Source of the DNA: Erythrocercus mccallii
Taxonomy: Eukaryota > Chordata > Aves > Passeriformes > Dicruridae
Direction of reading: 5' to 3'
Assembly (NCBI GenBank): GCA_013397435.1
Contig: VZRG01001717.1
Span: 10,364-74,363, forward strand
Length of the DNA: 64,000 nt
The notes beneath the pieces are model-generated. The model ran no database searches and had not been told where the DNA came from. It worked only from the letters and a program-made list of their open reading frames with translations. Positions 12,176 to 25,835 of this stretch are shown here, piece by piece (position 1 is the stretch's first letter; every line of letters starts with the position of its first letter). A program made the position numbers and the translations under genes.

Positions 12176-15100
12176 GAAAAGGCCTGCTAGAACTTGACGT
12201 TATTTAATTAGCTTAAAGTAGAGCTTGGCAGATGGCAAAACAGTGGAAAGGACCTCCCTTTATAAAAATATGGGCCACATCCTCAGCTTGTATGAACTGG
12301 CAGGGCTCCACTGAAATAGATGTTCAGCTTCTGTCGGTTAGCAGGGAAGAGAAAAACTTTGGAAAACAGGAAAAACAGCTGTAAGACCACAGAAAAATCA
12401 GTGGGGTTCAGGTCGAGAAGTTGTTTTTAGTGCTTAAGACTGATCCACTTCCAAAGCAATTGCGCCTTTTACAGTCTTGTTTTTGTTGACGTGCAATTCA
12501 GAGAAAGAATTTGGCTGGCTTTGCCAAAGCTGCATTAAGTCTGCACATCTTGCAGCAGTGGGATGTACTCTGTGCTGGTTTCTGCCAGTCATTCACTTAT
12601 GAAAGTGAGACATCAATAAAGTGAGACATCAATAATTCATTCTAGTAAAGCCAGTCTCTAGAGTTGTGTAAATTCATCTATTATGTGACAACCCTAACCA
12701 TCTTTAACTTTTTTTTTGAATCGCAGAACTTTGATTGAAAGTTGTGAGCTCACCTCAATCTTTTCCAGCGAAAATTCTTGCTCAGATGAAATCTCTCATA
12801 TGTTTAAAGGCTGTCGCATTCTTACATATTAATATTTCCCATTTATTGCTCGGATTCTTTTTTGTTTGTTTGTTTTTAATTGGAAACATGGAAACAAAGC
12901 CCGAATGACAAAGCTGACTGCTCACTTGTCCCATTTCATGGTATCAACCTGACAGATTCATTAAATCTATAAAAGAATCAGGTCAGAATTGGAAGTGAAC
13001 TGAACTTGCTGAAAGCAATGCAGTGCTCACAATCTGCTTTCAGACTGGCTTTTCTGTACCTGCTCATTTTTCTTTGTATTAAACCATCTGTGCAATTTAA
13101 GCAGCTACAGCAGGTTAACCCCATACCACAGAATATTGCGAGGCTTCAGAGTTCACTGGCTCCAAGCTGAGGATTAGGAGCAGAACTAAAGGCAGCAAGA
13201 AGGAAAGCTAACTTTAAATACAGCAGTGAGAGGGATTTGTGATATTGTTACAGGTTGCTAAACTTGTGCCCCGCAAACAGTTGCGAAGTCACGTTTCTGG
13301 AGCGGGTGCTGAGCCAGCCTGTCCCTGCTCCCACCCACCGGGGCACGTGGTGGTCCAGGCAGGGCCTGAAGGAGGAGGAGGTGGGAGAGAAATTGTGTCT
13401 GGTGGTGCAGCCATCCCCATGTGGGTGCAGCCAGGCCGGCAGGGTGGCCGCCTTCCTGATGGTTTTCTATTTATTGATGATTTATTTCGCGATGCCGCGT
13501 GACATTTCGCGAGCTCCCCGCGTTCCGTGAGTCACGGGGCTCGGGGCCAGTTGCCATTCGTGGCACCTTTGGTGCTGCCACCTGCAGCTGTCGCTGCTGC
13601 TGGGAGCCTGGCTCATCCCTGGGGACACCTGGGCACCCCATCCTGCCACCCAGCCATTCCTGCGACCTTCCCAACATTTCCCCCACCCTCTGCACCGCCC
13701 TGGAGCTGTTCTCCCAGCAGTGGATATGCACAGGGGGTGCTGTGGCCACTCTGATCACCAGCAGCTGACAAAGGGTTGGCGTGGATGGCCAGGGGTGTAA
13801 CTCTCCAGCCTGTGTGGGCATTTCACCCCAGGAGAGCCAAGCAAGGAGCCTTGAGAGGGAAAGGTAGGGTAGCCCTCTTCTCACCTGCTGGGGGCAGAAG
13901 CCACCAGGAGCAGAATCCAGCTCCGTGCTAACTTGGCTTCTTCCTTTTTTTTCCCCTCAAGGAAGATTCATATATCCCTATTAATAAATTACAAACCATA
14001 GTAAATGACTTGAGAGCGCTGTTTAGTGGCTCTAGGGCTCTGCTGTTTATGAAACCATCCATTAAAATAATGTATTTTGCTCGTGTATCCTTGGAGTTAG
14101 GGAAGGTTTGATGGGAGCCTGAGAGCTGGCACGTTTGCAAGCTAGGGAGCAGGCACGTGACATTTTTGTGAAAAGAGTAATACGACAGCTTGGCCTATAG
14201 CATGCCTGTTATTGAAACATCTAAATGACCTGAGAATTCATGGTTAAACGAGTAGACTTTCAGTGCTGTGTGTGACTTCAGGTCTTATTATTTTTGCAGC
14301 ACTAGACTTCGTAATATGCAGTGCGAAATACTTGCAATTGTCAAATTGCTTGTGAGAATTGAAAGTTGTACTGGACAATCGAATGAATTGTTGGGCTGCC
14401 TACCACAGGCAAAGCTTGATTTCTAAGGTTGTGTAGATTAAACTATAAAAGATAACCTAAGGTCATAGATCTAAAGCCTAATAAGAGCTTTCCTTGTAGA
14501 AAATTGTCCTTACGGGCTGTTAAAGAAGAACGGTGCTGAAATACAGAACAAAACTCTCTGCACAAAAATGTAATAGCAGGTTACACATGAAAAGCCAGAT
14601 TCACCTGTGCAGGCCCCCGGAGTTTCTTCAGCACAGAGAAGGTGAGGCTCTGGCCAGAAAAGCAGCTCCTCTGGGGAATTGCATCATGAAAAACCTGGCT
14701 TGTAGCCACTGCAGTCGGGAGAGCGCTGACAAGGATTTTTCTTTTTTTTTTTGCATATATTCTTACTGCTCCGTTTTGGCAAGTCACGAGCCAGGATTTC
14801 ACGTTGTCCTGAGAACTGGGAGGGTGGTTTATTTTATTTCATGCAAAGAACGTTAGGAAAAGACCACTCTCGGGCAAGGCTGTGGGCTGAGGTGATGGGT
14901 TATGTGCCATGGCATTCCATCCAAATGAGGTTTGTGGGTACCAGGGTGCCGTACGCATGAGCCCGCTCCGCACAATTCAAATCAGAGTTTGAATCTGATT
15001 TTTCACACAGTGATCCTGTGTCTGGGTAGCTGCTGCTCTGCTGGAGATCCCCTCAGGCAGCTGGGACTGAACACCTGTGCCACGCATGGTTTAGCTGGAA

Positions 15101-18100
15101 TACCCCTGGAGAACCCACAGGAAATCAGCAACCTGTTGAAAAAGGGAGGCTCAAATTAATTTTTCTTGCCAAAGAAGTAACTGTTCGATTCAGGAGTTCA
15201 GAATTCCCTGCGAGGCTCTGACATCCTGCCTTAAAAACAAAGCCACTGTGCCTAGTAAAGAGAGCTGTGTGCCCGAGCACTCCGTGTGTGTTTGAACATA
15301 ATGGGGTTTATTCGGAGCTCCGGGAGGAATCAGCCACGAGGAGGCACATGACTGGTGAGTTTATTTTACAGCATCGCCCTCCTGGATCAGAAACTTTGGA
15401 TGCCAAGGCTGTGGTGGAGGCTGAAGTGCTCTGGTGGGACAAAAAGTGGGTCCTTGGGTCTGCGAATGGGCTGAGCATGGGACAAGAGGAGATGGTACCC
15501 AGGGGAAAAAATGAAAGCCCAGGGAGGGGCACATTTTTTTGTCTGAGTTTCCTGCGCTGATGTCTCACTTAGAGGCACATGCAAGTCTGTGTGTAGAAAC
15601 AAAGGAATAGGGGACTGGAGGAGGAAATGTCATGGATTTTGACTTTCTTTTTGTGCTGTAAGTAGGAGACAGGGCGGAAAATGGTCATGAGAGAAATGTA
15701 AAGCATTTGGAGCTTAAGCAATGGAAATTTGGTGTTTGGGTTCTTGACTCCAGGTTGATACTAAACAGACAGGGGGAAGATGTCCGTAACACTCGGGGTT
15801 GCTAGGTAAGGAAACATGAGTGTTTGTAAGCAGTGGAGTTCTTCATATATAAAAGCTAAGATAATAATCAGATTTTTCATGTGCTGTATTCCTTAACACG
15901 TTAAATCACAGTGAATATTTGCACTAACAGCTATATTCAGACCCAAAAGGCAAAATATATATGCAAAATTGCATAAATCTAGACCTCTAAATCCATTAAC
16001 AGGCAAGACGTACGAAGGACCTGCCTGACAAAGATGCTCACAGCATGTTGCTGTGCCACCTCAGTAACCTGAGCTTTACAAACAGCTGCTGCATGCAAGG
16101 TTGTAGCTGAGGTAATTTCAAAATCCCAAAAGCCAGCCAGAAAACCTCCAAGCAACTAATGCTAGACGTGTCCTTGCATACTTTGCTGACCTGCAGCCTG
16201 TCAGAACCAACCGCTGTTGGTGAGCTCCTGGTTTCACTGAAACCTGCAGATTTTGGAGATTTCTTGTGTGCCTGAGGAGACTGAGTGATGCTTGGAGGGT
16301 GGCTCAGGATGGAGCTTGCTTCTGTAGCTGAGCTTAGAGGAAACTTGTCGGCGTCTTTGGTGGCACCTGTATTTCCGCAGCTCCTCCTGACCCCGCTGAG
16401 ATCAGTGCAAAAGCTCTGGCGTGCAGGGGATGTAAAGGGTGGTCTTTGCAGCAAGCTTTTGAAAGCTTACAGTAGCGTATTCCTTCCCTTATTTGTGCTA
16501 AGGTCTCGTGTAAGAAACACCGAGTAGAGCTGGAGGCTGCACGGAGTTTGCCATCCCAATCTGAATGGTAAATCCAGCGGAATTGTCTTGCTCGCCTTCC
16601 CTGCAGGGGAGCTGCAGAAGGACTGGCACACACCTTGGGAAAGGAAAGCAAGCAGCTCTGTTGAAGCTTTGCTTTAAGGAGAAATCAGTTCACATAATAA
16701 TTTCGTTGCACGGGTGGGTTTTTCTTTGCATCCCTCCGCTTTCTGTGATGGTGGCTCTGAAGTTCAGTCAAGTTACTTTTGAATAGCTGCTCCGCCAGGG
16801 AAGTCTGCAGCTGCCAGCGACGTTGATGAGGTGAAGCGTTCTATCACTTCACACATTTCTGTTAGGCAGTGGGTTGAAAGGCAGCGTAATTGGGGAGCCC
16901 TGTCATATCTTTGATAAATGCTTTCTAACATTGCTGTGTTTTGCCCAGCTATGACAGAACCCGTTAGAATGACACGTATTTCAGCTGTCTCCCCTTTTGG
17001 ATCTGTGCACTCCAGGAAAAAGGAGCGTTTCCTCTCCTCCAGGAAAAGCAAGACCCTCCACTGTGGGGTTTGGGTGCTGGTCCACACATGGCAGATCCTG
17101 ACAGGATTTTTCTGCCTTGTTTTCACCGTGGGCTTTTCTATTCTATAGCTGTGGCAGGAGTAGGAGGCCCTGACAATTGGTGTATTTATTCATTTATAAG
17201 TTCTTTCTTTTTTTTTTTTTTAATCTAGCACAGCGAGGTTCTGCTCTTGGGTCTGAAATGGAGGTGCTACTTAATATAAATAATAATCAGATAGGCGTGT
17301 AACTGGTTTCTCAATGCTAACATTCAGCTAAATGCAGCATTTTTCATGAATCATTTCCGCAGCTCCTCTACCAAGGAGAATTTATGTAGCAGGTTTCTTT
17401 TGGCAAATACAGAGGCTGACTGAATTTAAATGTAGGCATTATTTGAAAGCATAGTGCCAGCTGCAAGTATGTGTAAAAAGTACAATGGGTAGTTAAAAGA
17501 ATGTTATTTTCATCTCAAAACTATTAATTTTATAACTCCTAATAATATTTATTTGTCATTTTTGGAGCAAGTCAGACCAACCCTACAGTTTCTCCCCTGC
17601 GTAGTCAATTTCTTATGGTAAACAGCTTTTCACAGAAGGAGAAACAAATTTGAATACACTTACAAATAAAACCGTGGTAAGCCTGAAGTCTAAAAATACT
17701 AATCACCAGGAACTGGATTTAATAAATCCAAACGGTTAGTTAAAAATTAAAATGGATTTTGTCCCTTTAATTATAAGCAAAAAGTGCAGTGTGAAATGCC
17801 ATTGTAACTGGGGTTGGCTATAAATTCAGCTCTGGATCAGACCTCACATGGCTTGAAGTAAAACAGAGATATTACTCTGACTAATTTTGCATTGTAATAA
17901 TTATTTAATGCTTACAATGAAGCCTTGTCCTTAGGGTTTTCTGCTTTAGCTGTCTCGTACCCACGCCTTGTAGCTATTAAGTACAGACAAAGCTGCCATT
18001 TTTTCAAATGGCATAATGTATATCAGTGTGTGTCCATGAAAAACATCAGAAATAGGCATTTTCTGCTAGAATACATCAACTGTAGGAAATCTGGAACAGT

Positions 18101-20312
18101 TTATCCAGCTTTGGGAGTTTCTTTAAGCAGCACATAAGCCACAAGTAGATTTCTATAAGTACCAATGCCTGTCATTTCCAAAATTTACAGATCTTAACTT
18201 TTACAGAGGTAGAATTTGCTCCATTTGTGTTCCATCATATGCTTTCAGTTAATTCCAAGCTTCTCCTCATATTAACAAACTAATTTCACCCTATTGGTCA
18301 GGAAGTACTTTGTAATGGTTTTCTTGCTTTTATTAAACTACTGAAAACGCATTTGTTTTGCATTTCTGTCCGAAAGGGTTTTCTCGATTCTGTGATGTTT
18401 GGTTTCAGCCACCTTTCACAAGTCTGTAATGAATGGCTAAGTGCAGTATTGAAATAGAATTTTGAGTGCTTGTGGTGGGGTTTTTTTGTGTCAGGACTGC
18501 AGCATTAGACCTAAGCCCCCGTGTATCCTGGTGCTCGTGTAACAGCATAAGGAGCCAGCCTGGTCACAATAAATGTGTGAACATTCTCGAGTCTTGATGC
18601 TCAAGGGCAGCGTACAACTGTAATTCCCTGGGCCCTAACTGGGGGCCTGAACATGGAATGGACAAGGTCCTTTCAACCTGAATAATCCCACTTGAAGCTG
18701 AGGTCAGAGTCATTCCTTCCTGAGGGTGGCAGAAGGCACGTGGGAGCTCCACAGTAATGAGGCAGGGGAGATCATCTGCCCACGTGAAATAACACCATGG
18801 GCTGTTCCTTGCCCTTGGGCAGTCAGTCCTTACCCTTGGAAGAGAGCCAGAGGCTCCCATCGTGTAAATCAGCATGATTTTCACTGGCATGCACCAGTGC
18901 GAGCCCATTTACACCACAGGAGGATGGAAGTTGTTGGGTTGTTTTGTTTTTTTTTTTCTGAAGCTCCCTCTGGTTGTGTTTCTTGACATATACCTGGACA
19001 TCACCTGAGTTATGTCAAATATTGTAGTATCAAAAGGCTCCTCCATCTCGGATGGCAGCTGGGAGGGGGAGCAAGGGTAGCCAGGCTGTTGTGAGAGCCA
19101 TGTGCGGATGTGATTTGTACGTGCAGAACAAATACTTATGACCTTTCCTGTACTAACTTCTGGCAATCAGGAAAGCTCTGTGACTCAGGAAGTTTAGCGG
19201 TGTGTTTGGCCAGTGTTTAATAATTATGAATGAATTACAGACGGTCAAGCAGAAGTAGAATTAATTTGAGGAAACTTTTCACAAATATATGTAAGGTGGC
19301 ACTAATATGAAAAGAAAACAAACAAACTCAACTCACAGCCTGTCAGTGATTTAATTGTTTTTCTAGAAGTAGTATTAAAACTAACTCAGTGAACTGGGTT
19401 GAAAGGCAAAAATCCCCAGATGTTACTTGAAAACACCAGTTCTAAGGTCATATATGCTGCATGTTCTTATGAGGTTCACAAAAGAAATCTATGCCTTGAC
19501 CTCTTCCCTGGGGGTTCCCCATCTGCATGTTCTGTTTAAAACGTTCCCTTGTAGTCATCCCACACTCACAGTTGTAATGTAGCATTACCATGGAGGTGAG
19601 TCCTTAATTTGAACTTTGAATTTGAACTGTTCAATTTTTGGATCACTTCAGGTATCTGTAGCTAATTATAAGGGCCCCTGTAATACCTTTCTGCTCAAGA
19701 AACTGCTAATAGGAGCGATTGCCCTGACAGATTGCCGTTAATCTGTCAATAATGAGATTTTTTTTCGGTGTTATGCTTAGTTGTAAGCTCTTTGTGGACA
19801 GGATCATCTCTGTGCCCTGCTCTCAGCATCGTGGGGCTCTGCTCCCTCTCCCATCCCATCTGAGAAATAATCACCCTGATGTGAGGTAAGGTGAGGGGAG
19901 TTCTTTGTGCGAGGAAGATCCTTCTTTAAAGCCCAGCCAGCCAGCTGAAAGGCTGGATTTTTTCCTCCTGGAGGGGCACGGACAGCAGCACCAGGAGCAG
20001 GGCTATTTCCAGGGCTTTGGCTGACTCTCCTCCTCTCCGCAGCAGGGCAGCCAGGCTGGGAACAAGGCAGACTTTTCTGGCTGTCCCTAAAGGTGATCCC
20101 TGTGAGCAGGCAGCTGTTCCCCCACACCCTGGCACGGATGGGCTCCCGCACGCATCCCACGGGCTGGAAAGCTGAGAGTGCTCTGACCTCCCACTGCCCC
20201 AGGAACTCGAAGATGCCCACGGAAGAGCAGCCAGCCTGGAGCTCCGAAACCAGGCAGAGCCCCATTCCTGAGCCCAGGAGCACACAGGCTTTCAAGGGAG
20301 CTGGCTAGAAAA
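12176..20312. other. Non-coding DNA, mostly AT-rich with one CpG-containing patch
   Basis: It holds a 16-bp perfect tandem duplication at 12603-12634 (AAGTGAGACATCAATA twice) and a CpG-rich patch at about 13,480-13,560 with GCGATGCCGCG and TTTCGCGAGC. Poly-T runs lie at about 14,740 and 17,207. No exon or named repeat was supported. Confidence 0.5.
12603..12634. repeat. 16-bp perfect tandem duplication
   Basis: AAGTGAGACATCAATA occurs twice head to tail with no mismatch, which suggests a recent slippage or small duplication. Confidence 0.95.
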
Positions 20313-20565
20313 GGGTAAGGGCTTTAAACTGAAGAAGGGTTGATTTAGGTTAACTATAAAGGGAAAGTTCTTTCCAATGAGGTGGTAAAACTCTGGGACA
20401 GATTGCCTGGAGAGGCTGAAGATGCCCCATCCCTGCAAACACTTAAGGCCAGGCTGGACAGGGCTCTGAGCAATCTAATCTGGTTTAAAACATCCCTTAC
20501 TGCAGAGGGGTTGGACTAGATGGGCTTTAAAGGTCCCCTCCAGTCTAAACTATTCTCTGATTCTT
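20313..20565 (+). mobile_element. CR1 LINE 3' end (5'-truncated)
   Basis: It carries the standard avian CR1 3' wording in order: TTTAAACTGAAGAAGGGT, TTCTTTCCAATGAGGTGGT, GATTGCCTGGAGAGGCTG, GGCCAGGCTGGA, GGGGTTGGACTAGATG, AAAGGTCCCCTCCAG, and the terminal ATTCTCTGATTCTT. Only the tail of the element remains, with no reverse transcriptase frame. Confidence 0.93.
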
Positions 20566-20748
20566 ATTGAGAGCTGGGAGTTCAGCCCAGCACAGGAGCA
20601 CAGTGAGTTTGGGAGGCACAAGGGGCTCCAGGAGCACTCACTGACTGGGAGAGCTGACAGCCATTGACAGCCAGCATTATGTCATGTCTGCCTTACTGCT
20701 GCCAGGCCAGGTTGCTGTTAGAAAATAACTTAAAAGTTCAGAAGAGTT

Positions 20749-20812
20749 AAAAAAAAAACCCCAAAAAACAAACCCCAAAACAAAAACAAAAGCCACAAAG
20801 AAAACCCCCAAC
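20749..20812. repeat. A/C-rich low-complexity tract
   Basis: AAAAC and CCCCAAAA-type words over about 60 bases. Simple sequence without further signal. Confidence 0.8.
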
Positions 20813-23800
20813 AGTTGGGTTTATTTGCATTCACAAAGAAAGATGTATTTGCTTTAAATTACCCAAAGATTGAAAGTGCTGATAGTGGGGGGAAAAAATC
20901 TTACCTATGGCACTTTCAGTTAACTGAGAAAGTTCAGCCAGCGATTAAACTGCTGAGAGGGAGGAGAGCACAGATTGCATTTCAAAGGAAAACTCAAGCA
21001 ATGCATTAACGATTATTAATGTGTGTTATTGTTAAAGTAATCATATTTATTATGGTCTAGCCTAGGGAGAAGCAGCAAAAATGGAAGTCTTGTTCCGGAG
21101 ACTGCAGAAACACGCACGCAGTGGGTGGTCCCTGGCCCTGCAGTCTAAATAGTGGGAGATGGAGTGGATAAATCCCCAGCCCAGCCGAGGGGAGAACAGC
21201 AAGAAACGCTGTGGGTCTGCATCTGCCCTGCAAGGGCCTGCATAATGTCTCCTGCCCCATTCTCCTTCCGGCGTTTGCTGTAGATCCGTGGGGGCTTCCG
21301 TGTGATCCTGCCTGGGAAAGAAACAAACACACAAACACCCAGATGTGAGGGCTAGGGGGTTATTGATGTGTTGCTGGTCTTGGCTCTCGCAGGCGCAGCA
21401 GAGGCCAGGGATGGGAGACGGGATAACGTGAGTGAGCCACAGGCTCGGTTCCTCACTGCCTTGCCTGAGCAACGGAAGAGTTTTACACCCACTTGCGCAG
21501 ACGGAAACATCGCCATCGATTGAAAGCAGCAGTTGGTTGTTTGCCACTCAAATGTTTTGAGTTGTGCCTGTTTTGATCAGCCTGCTCTGCCTGGAGGCTG
21601 GCGTCCACGAGTGCTTGGTGTAGGAAAGGGTTACGGATGCCATCAGGAAGGGATACCGGTTTCCTAGGTGGAAACTGGAAAAGCAAGCAGACAAAACCCA
21701 CCCAAAGTGGAATCAGAGCCCCCTTCCCTGTGCATCCAGCCGTGCCTGCCGTGACAAGCAGCTGCTCTGGCCTCATCTTACAAACTGATCTTTCTAAACG
21801 TGCCTTCCCCCTGTGCTCTTTGTTGTGCAGTCAGGATCAGTGACCCCTAACAAAGGGAAAATGTGCTGGAAGGGGTGTTGGCCAGCCTGGCTGGAGGTGT
21901 ATCCTCACTCCCAGCCCATGCACGCCAGGAGAGGTTTGGGACAGCCGCAGGGAATGCAGCTTGTTCTGGCAAAAGAGGCCATTTGCCACCACCTGCTGCT
22001 TGTGCTTTGGGTGAGATAGATCTGCTGTAGGGCTTTTTTTGGAATTTTTTTTGTGGCCTCATGAGATCTCATTTTGAGTCCAGTTATGCAAAGTTGAGGT
22101 TTCTCCCTCTCTCCCCACGGTCCCTTCCCCAGTCACCCTTGACCCACCCAGCCGGGGCTTCCCAGTGGCTGGCCAGGCTGACCTGGAAGCCGAGAGGATG
22201 TGTCAGCAGGGCACAAAAAGCATGAGATCTGCAGGCAGCAATGAAATCTCCCTGCTCTGGGGCGTGCTCCTGTGGCAGCCCCCTGGCAGCCGCCTGGCAC
22301 AGCAGCTCTGTGAGCACGGGGCCAGGAGCATCTCTGGTGACAGTGCCTGGCACAGCAGTGCAGGGAGCTCTGCTGGCTCCCTGGGAGGGATAAATACCAG
22401 CCCCACGCCCTCTGAGAGAGATGTGGCTCGGGAAATCCTGGTTTTCGCTGTGCTTGGGCGATGAGGGGCTGCTGTACCTGCAGAGGGATGTAGCTGGAGC
22501 CCTGTGCAAGGAACTTGGGAGGCTTTTGCAGCCTCCCCAGCTGGTGAGGAGGGGAGGAAAACCAGCCCTGCGCCTCCTGCCTCCTCTTTTGTGCAGCAAT
22601 TGCACTGCAGAGAGCAGAGGCCCCTTATCCTGCCTGTCTTCTTTGACTTACAATTCAGCCAGCTCTAATTATTAAAAAATAAACAAGCCTGTAACTGCTT
22701 AAGAGCCTTAAATCCCCTAAATGACAGGGAAATAGCCCCTGAACACCACCAAAATAGTCTCTTCTGTGTCTGCCTACCCTGGCAGCAGATACAAATCATC
22801 ATTAGTGGGTCACTCTGACACAGATCCCTTAATGTAAGTGCTACATTACATTAACAAGCGAGTCAACAATAATATTAGCAATAAATGAGAAATTAAATTC
22901 CTAGTAATTCATCCCTTCGGGTTTCCCAGTGTGTCTCTTGTGTTTTTCTTGTTTTGATCCTGAGCATTTCGAAACAAGAAGTGTCTTTATTTTGTGTCTC
23001 GTGGCGTGATCCCAGCCCATTAAAATGGATGACAGTACTGCTGTTGACTTCGGTTAGCAATTACTGTAGGAAAGAGCACGTGGTGCGATTCAGGAAGTAA
23101 TAATAAACATATACACTGATTTTTAAGGAGGGGGATGTAAAATTGAACTTTCCTGCTGAACTGATTTTAATTCAAGCTGGTTTTTTCCAACAGTTTTTCC
23201 AGGAAAACGGATAAAAAACTAATCTGCGTTAAATTGGAATACTTTTACTTTTCTGAACCAAGAGTGGTAGCGAGGGAGTCAGCACTGCTAAGCAACAATA
23301 AAAGATGATGTTTGTACACACTAAGAAAACTCTAAACGAGGAAGACTCCCAAGCAGAACTGGAGTTTTTGGCTGTAATTTCAATGGAAGATGTGGCTAGG
23401 CCCTCAAATGGCTCCACTGCCGAAATATTTAAATTGCTTTGTCTGTATTTCCTGTTGTTAGATGTAGACTGGAGCATTGTTTGGTTTGCTTTGTTCAGAT
23501 TGCAGCAGTAGCTGAGTTCCAGTACGTGATGGAAAATTGCTTCTTGGACTCTCCTGATCAGAAAGCACTGATTATGGGATATTAACTGTAGTGCTTTTAT
23601 GATGAAGACTATTAGAGACTGAACCAAAAACCACAGCCTCGTTACTTGCAGAATTACTGCTCAGAGTAAACCTGCCCTGTTCCTGACAGGTTGGTCTCCA
23701 GTGCATTAATTCCTTGGCTCCTGCTTGGCAGACGTGTTCATTGAATTGCACTGGTGGTCTGAGCATTTCTAATTTCGCTGCCTCTTCACCCAAAGTGGAC

Positions 23801-23888
23801 CTGCAGAACCCTTGTAGCTACAGCTGGGACAAATTGCATCCAATCAATTACGGAACATTAAGCATTGCAAAACATAACAAGGCAAGAA

Positions 23889-23918
23889 AGGGGAGAGCTC
23901 AGCGCTGAGCTCTCCCCT
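23889..23918. repeat. 30-bp perfect palindrome
   Basis: AGGGGAGAGCTCAGC is followed directly by its exact reverse complement GCTGAGCTCTCCCCT, with no spacer. A separate 10-bp palindrome, GGCACGTGCC, starts on the next base (23919-23928) and contains a CACGTG E-box. Perfect arms imply a recent origin or constraint. Confidence 0.97.
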
Positions 23919-23928
23919 GGCACGTGCC
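23919..23928. promoter_or_regulatory. Palindromic CACGTG E-box
   Basis: GGCACGTGCC is a perfect 10-bp palindrome around a canonical bHLH (MYC/USF/CLOCK-type) E-box, abutting the 30-bp palindrome. Binding is only inferred. Confidence 0.35.
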
Positions 23929-25508
23929 TGTAATTAAATAATAACAATATAAACATAAAATTAATATAAAAATAATATAATCGTATAAAAATATAAAAAT
24001 AAACCTTTCTGAGAGGGCAGTGGGATGCTCAGCCCTTCCTGGGCTGGGAAGCCTTGAGAGCTCCTTCCCTCTCCCTGCAGTAAAAGTGACTCACAACTGA
24101 CAGAAACAGGGATTGAACATGGGCAGCTGCTGACTGAGGCAGAATAGGAGTTCTTAAGTTTTCAGGGGACTACGTGAAATCAGATGCTGAAAGTCTTACC
24201 CTGTTCCTTCATTGTAGAGTTTGGGGGTTTTGTTTGCGTTGTTCTCTTTCACCTAGCTTCCTCTCAGTATAAATTTTTTATTTTGCAGCTCCCTTAGATC
24301 TACTAACAGTCTACATTAACATTAGACCAACAGTCTAAATAATATAAAATTAATATTTTTAAACTCTAAATACGAAGATTGTATCTTATTTATCCTCTGC
24401 AGCCTTTCTCCCAAGAGGCTGTTGCCCTATGTATTTGCCCACAATACAGAGACTCAGTCTCAATTTCTTTTATATTTTCAGTAACCCCAGGATTTACTTA
24501 TGAGCATCATACTAGCTTTTCAACTAGTAGAATTCATCTAAAAGCCTTTGCTAAAATACTGATAACTCTGTGTCTTCTTAGTTTTAGCACTGCTGTTGCA
24601 GTGAGGTCAGCATAACATTTTCTCTGTGGGTCATAGTTTGCTGACCAGTGTAGAAATTTATGAATTGCTGAAATTGTGATGTCAGTTAGTAATAAATTCA
24701 AGCAAATGTGAAATGTTCGTTCTTTCAACCATGAAGAAAATTCAACCGAAATTGTTGCAGCTGATGACACAGAAAGTTAGGCAGGACTAGTTAGAAGCAG
24801 TAAACTGGTTAAATCCATGGGAATATATTGGCTTTGTCTCTTGTCCAGTGGTTCCATCTTCATGGGTGATCCTTTGCAGCAGCAGCCTCGAGCCTTCCAT
24901 TATGGGCACGTCATGCAATTTATCACTCAGGTTTGTAGCTTTTTGTTCCAGTACAATTGCTCCAGCCTTGCTTAAATTTACTGACTGCTCCTTACAGCTG
25001 CTCCAAGTTTTCCATGAGTCACAAAATGTTGCACATAGGTCAGCTACTGCGAGAAAAGGGTTGATGTCTAAAACACTGCACCCCCTCTTGGGCGCGCACG
25101 TGTGAGCCGTGGCATGGGAAATGAGCGCCGGGTTGTGTGCGAGTGGGTTTGGGTATAGGCAGAGAATTCCTGAGCAGTTACTCGCGCTGAGCAGGGCACT
25201 TTGATTCAAGCTTGTTTTGTCCCCTCGACTCCTGTTTGGCTGTTTGTTGAAGCACTGAACAGCAGTGTTGCTCAGCGTGTGGTCTGTGCATGTCTGGCAG
25301 CCCAGAAAACTTCAAAAGATGCTGCGAGAGGATTTCACATTTCAAAACCTGGAACGCCCCGCTCCATGCTAATATTCCCATACTTGCAAGTAAACAAACA
25401 AAAAAAGTAAAGAAACAAAAGTGGGAAGTGATTATTTGATTTTTTTTTAGCCTTTATTAGGCGATAGAAACTAGAATCTTCGTGGCAGCACTGCAGAATT
25501 TTGTTTTA

Positions 25509-25835
25509 NNNNNNNNNNNNNNNNNNNNNNNNNNNNNNNNNNNNNNNNNNNNNNNNNNNNNNNNNNNNNNNNNNNNNNNNNNNNNNNNNNNNNNNNNNNN
25601 NNNNNNNNNNNNNNNNNNNNNNNNNNNNNNNNNNNNNNNNNNNNNNNNNNNNNNNNNNNNNNNNNNNNNNNNNNNNNNNNNNNNNNNNNNNNNNNNNNNN
25701 NNNNNNNNNNNNNNNNNNNNNNNNNNNNNNNNNNNNNNNNNNNNNNNNNNNNNNNNNNNNNNNNNNNNNNNNNNNNNNNNNNNNNNNNNNNNNNNNNNNN
25801 NNNNNNNNNNNNNNNNNNNNNNNNNNNNNNNNNNN
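25509..25835. other. Assembly gap (327 N)
   Basis: 327 N. The odd size suggests an estimated gap rather than a default. Confidence 0.99.

Larger units (their letters stand above)
20566..25508. other. Non-coding DNA with a palindrome and AT-rich stretches
   Basis: A GC-richer block at about 22.1-22.6 kb is followed by AT-rich DNA. The 30-bp palindrome at 23889 and the A/T-only stretch to about 24,003 are described separately. No coding exon was recognised. Confidence 0.45.

Noticed and set aside
11606..12190. Open frames spanning the N runs (also those around 25457-26165)
   Set aside because: Unknown bases have no stop codons, so the frames are artefacts.
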